A stretch of DNA of 64,000 nt from Eublepharis macularius (lineage: Eukaryota; Chordata; Lepidosauria; Squamata; Eublepharidae), in NCBI RefSeq assembly GCF_028583425.1, contig NC_072805.1, positions 13,836,001-13,900,000 on the forward strand, written 5' to 3'. Of the stretch, positions 12,271 to 23,800 are shown one piece after another (position 1 is the first letter of the stretch; each line of letters opens with the position of its first letter). The notes beneath the pieces were generated by a model. That model searched no databases. It was not told the DNA's origin and was given only the letters and a program-made list of their open reading frames with translations. Position numbers and translations under genes: made by a program.

Positions 12271-12289
12271 TTTAGGGCTCTGTGCTTGG

Positions 12290-12510
12290 ATCTCGGCCAT
12301 TCTTATTTCGTTCATTTAAACCCTGTTTCCCCAGAGAGGCTTACATTTTTCTGCTCTCCATTTTATCCTCACAACAACCCTGCAAGATAGATCAGGCTGA
12401 GAGGGTGTGACTGGCCTAAAGTCGCCAAACCAGCTTCCGTTGGCATTGGGATTCCAACCTGGGTCTCCCAGATCCTGGTTCAGTATCTTTAACCATTACG
12501 CCTCAATGGC
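12290..12510 (-). mobile_element. tRNA-derived SINE (Sauria-type)
   Basis: Reverse orientation. The tail is 'ttatcctcacaacaaccctgcaag', then 'aacctgggtctcccagatcc' with a B-box complement and the head near 12490-12510. Confidence 0.7.
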
Positions 12511-12584
12511 TTTCAGGAAGACAACGTTCTTCCATTCATATCTGATGCCCTTTCCTGGGTTGGCTCAACATATTATGCTGCTCT

Positions 12585-12802
12585 GTTTATTTTTATTTAT
12601 TTACTTCATTTATACCACGCCGTTCTCCCTAATGGGGAGCTTCCATTCACCCCCTCCATTTTATCCTCATAACTACCCTGTGAGATAGCTTAGGATGAAA
12701 ACGTGTCTCACATGTGCCCAAGATCACCAAGCTTCTGTGGCAGAGGCAGGATTTGAACCTGGGTCTCCCAGATCCTAGTCCGACACTTAAATCACGACTC
12801 TG
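12585..12802 (-). mobile_element. tRNA-derived SINE (Sauria-type), second copy
   Basis: Same family and orientation as the copy 80 bp upstream, with the 3' tail 'tttatttatttacttcatttatacc' at low coordinates and 'gatttgaacctgggtctccc' near 12752. It may be a separate insertion beside the first. Confidence 0.7.
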
Positions 12803-14490
12803 CACTGGGTCCATGCAGGTCAGGAAGGCGATGGGAGTCCGGGGCTAGGAAGACGGGGAACCCCGTTGCTGCTGCCACCACCCCTGGAACTTGTGTTGGT
12901 CTTAGCTGCAGGTGAAGGCTGGGTGGTGGTGATGGGCACATGCCATGCCTCTCTTCCCTTATGCCCCCACCCTCTTCATAAGACAACATTCAGTCCAGGT
13001 GCTTGGTTTGGTGGAGCCAGCCCTAGTCACATCATTGCAAGAGACCCCTTCCATCGCCTGGAGTAGGGTATGTGGGAACGGCCTTTATTTGGAAAATAAG
13101 ACAGCAGGGTTCTTCCCCCCCACTTGACTGCCAAGGGCTAGTCATCCTCTTTGTTCTTCTGTCTTTCAATAATTTCTAAAAAAATAATAAATGTTCCTCA
13201 GGCTATAATTTTTACGTGTAAGTTCACTAGTCCTAATCTTCTCCATGCAAGACGCTAGTGAAAAAGTTGTTTTAAAAAACAGCTGGTATCAATACAGCAA
13301 AGATGATTATTTTTAATAATTCATTAAATTTCCCATGTTCTACATCTTGTATCATGCTAGCATCATGCCTTTTGCAGAACTCCACTAGAATGGAACCAGA
13401 GCCTCGAGCGTGTCTCCTTGCTGAGGCCCAAAACAAATGCAGGAAGAGCTGCCTAGAAAAGAGCCACAATATTCCAGCTCTTGAAAGCTTGTAGCTGCAG
13501 GGAGAAGTAGAGAGAGAGGCATTTTTCCCAAACGTTGAGCAAGCGCCCATTTGTACTTTCTGTGGCTGCATCATGGCTCGAAGGGGACTAGCCCACAACC
13601 AACTGCCTGAGCTGTTTCCAGTCTTCTTCTGGCTGCCTATTTGAAGTGCTAAAAATGGAGATCAGCCACAAAGGTTTATCTTTAATGCTGAGAAACTCAG
13701 AACGAGGTCTGCAACTTGCAAAGCTTGCGGGTCCGTTGCCAGCGTTCTCATGTCTCTTCCTCACAGTCCACCTTTCATGCATCATAACGATTTATGAACG
13801 GGTGCCTTCTCTGTAGTTTGGCATTTATTTATTTAGGGCATTTTTTTAAAGCCAACCAAGAGTAGAGGAGTAGATGAGAATTACCAGAAATTATCTCTGC
13901 TTCTGTCTAGGCCCAGGGCTGATTACTAGATTGATTGATTGATCGTAATAAAATATGTATGCCCCACCTTTCCTCTTGGCTCAGTATTTAAACTGGAGGC
14001 ACCCTTCACTCTATATTAAAATAATATAGGTACTTTCTCAGTCAGCTCACAGGACACTAGGCGGGCATTATCCTCAAAGCTGCAAGGTAGCTGGTTAGTA
14101 CTGCTTCCTGCATCCTCCCCTTTTCCAATCTGCCAAGGTTCAAAGAGAGGAATGGGCTTCCTGGGCAACAGCAACACGTCCAGAATGGCCCTGCAGTTGC
14201 CAGGTGTAACGTGGGCTGCTTCACCAGTGGGTCCTTCTCTTGAGGTTATAGTATGTACTAGGGGAAGATGGGTCCGAACCGGATTGGCTTCCCCCCAGCC
14301 AGGGTCATTGGTGGAGGTTCATCTGACACGGGTTTTTTTCATTTTGCAAAGCATGCCTCAAACCCCTTCCACAATTGGCTCTTGGCATAGCGTTTGGGAG
14401 TCTCTGGCCTTACAGCCACGCCCTTGCAAGTTCTGCCAATTCCGCTGCTGCTGTTTTTCCCGACCCGGAAGGATTCTGCAGCGACGGGGC
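12803..14490 (-). other. Convergent intergenic region with fibulin 3' UTR
   Basis: No gene seen. It contains the 3' UTR of the fibulin gene (from 14490 downward) and AT-rich LINE/SINE tail remnants around 13800-14050. Nothing else is recognised. Confidence 0.4.
13824..13833 (-). terminator. FBLN7: Candidate polyA signal for the fibulin-7-like gene
   Basis: The plus strand reads TTTATTTATT, giving overlapping AATAAA motifs on the minus strand about 660 bp after the stop codon. It could instead be a retroelement tail. Confidence 0.3.
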
Positions 14491-14851
14491 TTAGAATTCA
14501 TACTGTGAAACGAAGACTGTGACCCTGAAGATGTGCTTCCCTAGCAGGATCTTTCGGGCAAATTCGCTCATTTCCAGCTCTGCCTCCAACGTAGTCGGCC
14601 CCACAGCTGGCCTGGTGAGCACCAGCTCCCCTGTCTGGCGGTCCGCCCGCTGCACGACAAGCATCCCTTGGCTGTTGCCCCCCAAGATGGCGAAGCGCAG
14701 GCTGTCTCCCACAAAGCGGCTGGTGGACATCTTGAAGAGGACCCGAGGCGCCGTGCGGTTGGACTGGAGAGGCAAGTAGTGGAATGAAATGGAGTTGGCC
14801 GCTCTCTGGCAGGCCTTGCTGCCCATGGGGCAAGGGCTCCGCTCGCACTGC
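14491..14851 (-). CDS. FBLN7: Fibulin-7-like exon 8: fibulin C-terminal domain and stop
   Basis: 361 bp starting after ttgcag and ending with TAA at 14493-14491. It encodes [39 protein letters not shown] and [12 protein letters not shown], and ends TVFVSQYEF. These are signatures of the fibulin-type C-terminal module. A split alanine codon joins exons 7 and 8, matching the family's exon boundary. Confidence 0.93.
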
Positions 14852-17800
14852 CTGCAAGAAGGCAAAAGGGAAGCATCCCATCAAACCTGGTCTGCAGTAT
14901 TCGGCCGCCCTGTGTTGGGTGGTGGTACTTGGCAACGGAAGCACGCTCTAGCGCCCTCTGTTCTGTTGAAAGAAATTGGTGGACTGCAGCGTACAGATCA
15001 CGTCAACCAAAGGAAACTGCCTTATTGCACTGAAGCAAATGATTGGTCCATCAGAGCTGGCGGGTGGCTGGCAGCAGGTCTTGGGACAAAAGGTCTTTCT
15101 GAGCCCCGCTGCCCACTTTTCAAAGAGTAATTGATTGACTTGTACGCTGCCCCCAGGATGTAGTGAAGGTAACGCGTTTGGTAGGTTTGTATTTATTTCA
15201 TTCATGTATATTTAGGTTTCGAAAGCGGATGAGACCAATTCATGGTGGACACGTCTATTAATAGCCCCGATGACTGAATGGAACCCAGATGTTTGAAGGT
15301 GGAATACCTCTAAATACCACTTCTGGGGGGAGATGATGGGGGGAGGCTCTCCCCGATGCCCTATTTGTAAGCCTTTCAGGGCATCCGGTTGACCATTGTG
15401 TAAAAAAGGATGCTGGACGTGGTGGCCTGATTCTGCACGGCTGCCCTCTAGACAAGGGAGGCCCTAACCTGTTCTGAATTCTCACCTCCCAAAGCTGCTT
15501 TCGTTAAGAAACAAAAACAAGCAAAAAAGGCAGAGGGACACAATAATGTTGTGCATGATGTGTAATACGCCGCTCAGGCTCTGGACCAAACTATGCAGGG
15601 GGCTGGAAGTCCATGCGTCGAACTCCAGGTGTATAATTTGGCCCTAAAGGTGACTTATTTATTTATCACATTTATATTCTGCTCTCCCTGAGAACTAGGC
15701 TCCGAGTAGATCACAGGAAAAAAACATAAACATAGGCAGCATAATAATTAAGACACTTCAGTAAAATATGGTGGCATTCTTATTGCACAATCCCTCTATA
15801 TACAAGAACCCCATGGGGGTGGGTAGCAAGCTGTTTGAAGTTCAGCAGACCGGCGGGATCATACCCCCCTGGTGGGAGGCTGATTGAAGGGGGGAGGATG
15901 CCCGCCTCAACCATCGCAAGTCCGTCTTGCAGGCCCAGTGGAAAGATAATAAAGCCTGCTGGGTCCGGATCTCTGCAGACGGAGGGTTCCACCAGGTCAG
16001 TGCCAGGGCCAGAAAGGCCCTGATCAAGGCAAGACGAATCTCCCTGAGTCCGGGGACCACCAGCAGATGTTGATCTGCCAAACGAAGGGCTCTCTGGGGA
16101 ACATATGGTGAGAGGTGATCCCGCAGTCCTCTAAGAGCTTTAAAAGTCAGTACCAAGACCTTAAACCTAATCTGGAATTCCACTAGGAAACCCAATCTGG
16201 ATCAGGATTCCAGAAGGCGTAGGTGGACTCTTCCTTTTTGTTTTCTTGATGTCCACCAGGACTTAAGTCAGCCCGTGAGGGTTTCCTCTTGAGAGGAGGA
16301 AGAGTTAACTTCTCTTCCCTAGCGCTGGGCCCTGATCCAGATCCCACCCCCAACTTTGCTGCTGCTTTTGAAGACCCTGTAGAACGAGGGAGCTGGCCAG
16401 AGCCATAAATATCTTAAATAATCACAGGGGGAAGTAATACCCCAAAGGAGAGAGATCCTGTTCTTGAATAGCTCCGATAGTTCTGAATGGAGCCAAGGAC
16501 TGGATCCTTTGGGTAGGCAAAGGTTTTCTTTTGGCAGGAGTCTTCCCTGACTCAAAAGGCTCTCTTGCACTTGGGGAAAACTTTTACTGGGAGAAAACGC
16601 CACCCCTAAGTGGAACAAATCTATAGGCTCCAACCCAAAGAAAGGTAGTTGGATGTCACTCAGGCAAGAATCCTTTCCTGGCCATCTTGGAGAGTTTCAG
16701 GGGAGGGTCTTCCCACTGGACTTGCTTAGTAAGAGGTGCTGCCTGTTTAGTTTGTACACACTCCGGAGGTCCCAAATGCAGTTTGTTCTCACTGGTAGCA
16801 TATACTGAATTTGTGAACTCTGAAAATTACAGTATGGGAGGATATGGATGATGTGAACCAACATTTGGGTTCTCTGGCTGCAAACCTCTAGTTAGTTATT
16901 TTTCCTGGAACATTAAATATGTTCCTGGAAATTCTGCAGAATACCAGGCCCATTTTCAGGTGACAAGCAGTCACGCTTTTTCCAGGCCCTCTAGAGAAGG
17001 CCAGAGGTGGTAAGAGGATCTCCTCCCACAATGTCCAGGGAGCTGGGTGCAAGGGTTGCCCAGATGGGAGTATATATTTTGGGCTGCCCAGGAAACCTTG
17101 GAGGTAACCGTGCCCAGCCCTCAAGGGTATCGGGCAAGAGGTGCTTCCATAGGACATCTCCGAAGAGAAGGCTGATGTTTGCACTTACGCTGCAGAGGTT
17201 TTGACGTAGCTGGTGTTGAGTTGGGCCTTGGGGCACTCGGGCCGCACGCACCGGAACCCTCCGAAAACGTTGATGCACATCTGTCCCCGGCTGCAGTTGT
17301 GCTGGTTCTCGGCACACTCGTCCACATCTTGCAAAGAAAATAGGGAGAATCTGTTCACTGCTGTGGGGACTTCCAAGTTTGAGAGGCTGTCTCCCCATGC
17401 CCCACGCCCCCAAAGATTGGCATTATGCACTACCCTTCTTTGGGAAATTGGCATGTTGTGGGATTGACTCTGGCATTTTATTTTGACCAAGAGTCAAGGA
17501 AATGAATGTCCAGATAATGGGCGTAAAGCCTGGAAATTGGGGGCCCATGAAGCACAGTGCTGATGCTTTAGTGCGCTTGAGCACTTACGGGCTGCATTCA
17601 TGTTGGGGCAGTTGAGTTCCCCTGCTGCATCTTACGCATTCCTGTTATCTTTCGTTCTCATTGTGCTGCCCTGATTTCCCATCCGTTGCATTAGTTTGCT
17701 GAATGCATCTGGTGGAGTTGACTGTTGCTTCCAGGACGTGTGTGTGTGTGGGGTGTGAGTGTGTGTTTTCTGTGCTTCCTTTAACGGCTTAAGAGCAACT

Positions 17801-20800
17801 GCTATGCGGCTCCTTCCTCCCCTGCTAGGCGATGGCAGAAGTCAGGTGGGAGACTTCGCACTGCACCTTCCAAGGCCAGTCACCCTCTTCTGGAGACCGG
17901 AACCACATGGTCATGGAAAAGAACCACAGGATAGATTCCTCCATGATGACTTTAGTCTGCACATTTTATAGCATGGGGTGGGCAGGAGCCAAAGTGCAAT
18001 TCCTCCTCTGAAGAAGTGAGCTGTGACTCACGAAAGTTCACACCCTGCCGCAAATTTTGTTAGTCTTATAGGTGCTACTGGACTCTTGCTCTTTTGTACT
18101 GCTACAGACGGACTAAGATAGCTAGCCATCTTGATCTTGCAATTCCTCCTGTAATTCTAAGGTAATGTCGGAAAGGATCCTAGTTTGCAATCTCCCTGCA
18201 CGTCACCATATCCTCAGTCTTAAAAAGTAAGCCCTTTTCAACGTTATTTGCGCAAAAATGTGTGGGAAGAGGGGTGAATTAAATCCTGACTTTGCTTTCA
18301 AACAGTAAACATGATGCCTTTAAGATCTTCTCGTGCTTCTGCATCTTAACCTGCCCTGAGCCTGCTTGTGGGGAGGGTGGGCTAGAAATCAAATAAATAA
18401 ATAAATCTTATGGTGGGCCGCAAGGTTGGGGAGTGGTCTTAGCCCTGGGCCCTCTGCTGGGAGGGGACCCTGCCCACTCATGGCCCCACTCTAGTAAAGG
18501 GGGAAGGAAGAAAAAGAGCAGGCTACTAGAACCACCACATGCACCCATCCTGGTTGGGGCTTAGGCTGCCCACTAGCTGCAACAGCCACTTGCAACCACC
18601 CTATCCAGAGCATGGGCAGCTGGGCCAGGAGTACCCTCATGTCCACTCTATCTGAGGCTTGAGCAGCTGGCCTCCAATTATGCCTCCCACCTGCCTCACA
18701 TGGGGCAAGAGCTACCCCTTGCTTGGCCCTAACGCGGGCTGCAGGTTACTGGGCTCCCAGCTGGTGGCAGCAATGATTCTAGGGCTCCATACTGGAATTT
18801 TGCCCAGGGCCCCCAAATCACTAAGACAGTCCCTGCCCCGATAACACACAATTCAGTCATGAGCAGTGCAGTGACAGTCCCCCTTTTGCAACATGTTCCA
18901 ACTGCCAACCTCTCCCTACAGCCCCATCACCACCACCACCACCATTGCCAGTACCCACCAGTGCATGTGCTCTTGTCAGTATGGAGCTGGTAACCTTCCG
19001 GGCAAGTGCATCGGTAAGAGCCAGGTACGTTCACGCATTCGTGGAGGCAGATGCGAGTGGAGCGGCTGGACTGGAAAAGTTGGCACTCATCCACATCTGG
19101 GCAAAAGAAGGAAGTTGCTGTAGCTTGGCTCGTAGTGATCGAATGGAGGGCAAGTGAACAGGGAGGAATACACGTGAGTCTGTTCTCTTGCCATTCAAGT
19201 GTCATTCATCACTTGTAGCTTGGCCCTAGATCTCCATGTCACACAACACTGTGGGGCTGTGGATGTTGGAGGCAGGGGAGAGCTCTTTCTCAGTGGTAAG
19301 ACCCAATTGTGCTGCAGGATTTTGCACAAGCTTCTCAAAGACATGAGAAGAACACTGAAAAGCAACTCAGCCACCACTGCTGAAATTCCCCTGCAATACG
19401 TAGCCAATGGCAGAGGGAGAGAAGGAGGCTTGGACCTTTTTCTCCATGCCATTTTCTTGCTGGGAAAAGCCACTCGTGATCTGCTTTTATTCCTAAAAAT
19501 TGGATAAAAATTGGGAACCTTCCAGTTTTCCACAGCTGCAGTAAAATCTGTTCAGGAGCGAGTTTTTACATGAGAATATAGCAGGGGAGAAAGTTTAAAG
19601 CCTCCCCCCCATATTATTCTCCTTGATAATACAATCCCAGCAGCTGCGTTTGCAACAGGAAGAAAGTAAAATAAACATGGAAGCAATCGTAGGTATGAGA
19701 CATGGTGCAAATCAATTAAAAAGACAGCAGCACTCTGCGGCTGCTCTAGTTCCAGAGTTATCTTTAGAAATTCTTCTAGTTAAACAGGAAGAACACAGCA
19801 CAAGGTGAACTTCTGGAACAAGAAGGGCACAGGAGCTGGGGGGATCTGCATCCGTTTACCTGGAGCATGGGATGAGTGAAGCAAGGGAATGCTCCAGCTC
19901 TGGGGCACGAGACTCCAAAAGGACATCTGGGCTCCTCCCCATTCACCTGGCCACACCCTTACCCCCCCCCCCCACTTACCTTGGCAAATGCCTCCCGCCT
20001 GCATTTGGAAGCCTCTGTCACAGCTGCATTGGCGTGAGCCCAGTAGGTTGTCGGCACAGCGGGGCTGGCGGCTAAAGGACGAGTTACTCAGCGTTGCCCA
20101 ATCTGCAGGCAAGAGGCAGCTGTATCAAGGTTGTGTTGAAATGAACCTTCCCCCCTCAGGTGCTCTTTGTAAATGCTATCTCCCTCTCGGTGGTCATATT
20201 TCTCATTTTATCCTCTGATTATGCAGCCCTGCCGAGCTGCCCCTCCAAGCACGGCCACCTGTCACAAAATCTAAGGTTGGTTCCCCGTTGAGAGGAATCT
20301 CTCCGTTGGGAGGAGGAGGAGAACACACGAAGGAAGAGACTTATTGGATCAGACCAGCAGTACATGTAGTCCAGCATCCTGATTCACTCAGTAGCCAACC
20401 AGTTGAACCAGAGGACCAACAAACTGAGCCTAGAGGCCAAAACCTCCTCCTGACATTACCTGGTATTCAGCGGTTTGCGGCCTCTGGATGTAGAGATCCT
20501 TCTTAGTCACTACAGCTACTAGCCATTTAATGGACCTCCGTGAATCTGTCTAACCCCTTTTAATGGCATCTATGCTTGGGGTGATTACTGCCTCCACTGG
20601 CAGTGAATTTCACAATTGCTCGTTGAGTAAAGGATTTCCTTTTGTGTGTTCTGACTGTGTTGTCCATTGTCATTGGGTGGCCTCATGTGCTAGGATTATG
20701 TGAGAGGGAGAAAAAGCTCCCTCGGTCTGCTTTCTCCACCCTGTGCATAATTTTATAAACCTCTATCACGTCTCCCCTTAGCTGTCCTTTTTCTGGACTG

Positions 20801-23800
20801 AGAGTTCCCAGTGACACTCTAGCATTCAGCTAGAACTCTATGGTTTAATCATATTGCTTGCAGTGAATGCTAAAGCATTGCCTGGTGCGACAATGTCTCT
20901 TCCAAGTCACACAGAAGTGACGTAATGACATCAGAACAACTTTGATTGCCCCTAGGTTTTGTTTTCTTTGGCTTTTGTTTTAATAATTTTCAGTGTATCC
21001 ATCTTGCGAGTGCAGAAGCTATTAGGATTTTATTACTTTATATCTGTTGAGGTGTTTAAATGTATCTGAATCTGCCTTGAGAGCCTTGCTGGAATGTAGG
21101 ATATACATACTTTAAAATAAACAAATCTTATCAAGGACTTACAGGAATAAACTGGAGCTTGGCAAGTAGTGCCCGACCAGCCACTGGGACACAAGCAACT
21201 ATAGCGGTCTGTGCCATCCATGCAGGTCCCACCATTGGCACAGGGGTTGCTGGCGCAATCATTGATGCCTGTGTTAGGAAGGGAAGTCGAGAATCTCATC
21301 AGAAACAGTCAGAATGTGGCCCCTTATGGAGAAATGCCCTCCCCAAACACACATGTTGCAATTTTGGATAGTAACTTTCCCCTGTATCATAGATCCAGAG
21401 GAGTTAGCCATGTTACTCTGACGAAGAGAGCTGTGTTTCTTGAAAGCTTATGCCACAATAAAGTTGGTTAGTCTGAAAGGTGCTACTGGACTCTTTATTA
21501 TTTTCCCCTGTATGACACCTCTCTATTCTTTTTAGCTAAGCAGGAGTTTTGAGGCTTCTCTTTCATACATCTTTGCTGACTTCCTCTCTCAGACTTGCCT
21601 CCCATGCAAGCAAAACGGGGGGCTGTTAGACAGACTGCTGGTACCTAATACACCACAAACCTCAAAACGCTCCCCCAAATGGGCACATGAAGCACATACT
21701 TTTGCAAAATGTTTGCTGTCCACTCCACGTGCGGTTGTTCAGGCATGTCCGTGTCTCCGAGCCCACCAGGAGGAAGCCAGGGCCACACAGGAAGTGCACG
21801 TCGTGACCCACAACTGTTTTCTTGCCCAGCCTCCTGCCATTTAAGGGCACCGGCAAGAGAGTACAGCTTTCTGTGGCACAAGAGCAGCAGAAAAGATGGG
21901 TGAGCAAGACAAAAAGGCTTTCGGATCCCAGTACCTAACGACCGACTGGAAGTGCCAGTGAAAGCTGTCCAGTCGGCTTGTTTGTCTATGCGTCTTCTGT
22001 GGCCTCCAGGTTGCCGTGGCCTGTGCCATTAGGCATGGAATCTCTTGAGCAGAGAGAGCAGAAAGGAAGAAATGTCTCAGACCTCTCTAGCATATTTAAA
22101 GGGCCCGGTCTCTGCGAGGAAGTACCAGCCATCTTGAGCCAAAGAACTGGTCGCTTTATTGCTGCCTTATCAGGGGTTGCCTCTCGTAGAGTATCTGTGA
22201 TGTTCTATATGCAGTTGTTTTAGCTAAGATGCAGTGGTCTCTTGCATTGCCCCCATGATTACTGAATTATGATTTATGATCTATTTACAAGATTTTTACC
22301 CCGCCTTTCTGCCCTCATAGGGCCATCAAGGGGCCCAACAAATTAAAGCATACAAATTAAAACCTCATCTTAAAAAAACGTTAAAACCAGCACAGAGTAG
22401 ACCAATGACTTCAGCATACTAACTGTGGCTAGTCCAATCGTTCTAGGAACACTGCAAGTCTCTAGCTTTTCCATGCGTTCCTCCCCGCCACCCCGCCAGT
22501 AACTGGAATTTATGGTGGACTGCTTCAGAACATGGATGCTCCATTTAGCTATCGCAGCTGTCACTAGCCCTAGAAGAATTTGTTTTTCCCCTTATCAGAT
22601 CTAGCAGGGGCCCCATGTGCAACAAGGGCCAGCATAGTGTAATGACAGCATTAGGGGAGAACTCGGATTCAGAACCCAATATCCATGGTGCAACATTGGG
22701 TTAATCACACTTGCTTAGGCCTAACCTACCTTACAGGGTTGTTGTGAAGATATGAAAATGCATGCCAGCATGAGCTTCTCAAGGGCGGGTGGGACGCCAA
22801 AGTGAAAGGCTGATAAGCTATCCCCGCCCCCCACAGCACAGCCCGATTGGGTCTGTTCCTGGGTCACCCCTTCACATCAGGCAGGTACCCTGTGGCCGCC
22901 AGCCCATTTACCATTCTGCTTCACCATTTGCTTCTGGATATTGCCTTGTAGAAGGGTCAGTTGCTTCTTGAGGTTACGCATGTTTTGCAACTGGGCAGCC
23001 TCGTGCGAGGACAAGAGTTTCTGCATCTGCTTGATAGTGTTGGCCACTTGCTGCTTGCTCAGACAGTCCTGGAGGAAAAGAAATCAAGGAAAGAGGAGAA
23101 AAAGAATCTCAGGGTCAGCCCACCGCAGCACAAATGACTTATGGGACTGGAGATAGAATCTGTCCCCCCCCCCGCCCCCCAGAAACACTGCATGGTTTAA
23201 GTAGGTTTCAAGTGGGTGGCCTGTCTGCAGTAGAAGAACAAAATTTGAGTCCAGTAGCACCTTAAAGTCCAAGAAGGTTTCCAGGATGTAAGCTTTGGAG
23301 AAATGATGGAGACAGCTTTGACTCTCAAAAGCTTACACCCTTTGAACGGTAGTCCCTGCGCCACCATCCCATCATCTCTGCTAAGCTATAGTGCCCCCAC
23401 TGCCGAGGGCGAGAGGAAGGCTTTACAGCTCATAGAGATCAGTGGGTGCAGGGAGCTAAAGGGGACCCGTCACACCCTATAAAACCGCTGGATCTGAGCT
23501 GGTAGAAACTTAAAGGGCACTAGATTGACAGTTCCTTTGTCTTGAGATGGGACTTCTTCATTAGGGCTGAGGTCATTTAAGTTCATGCAAAATGAATGGC
23601 AAAATCTAGGATTTAGTTGCGGTTTGGCAACACTGCATTCCACGTCCCCAACCCCAAAATAGAAACTGTTTGTGAGTTTTAAAACAGTTTTTTAAAAAAG
23701 TGTTGCAGATACCATCATATGCACTCTACTGGATGTGTGCGCATTGGAAGGGAGTTGTGATTGGCAGAATTACAACAACCCTGTGATGTAATCTACTATT

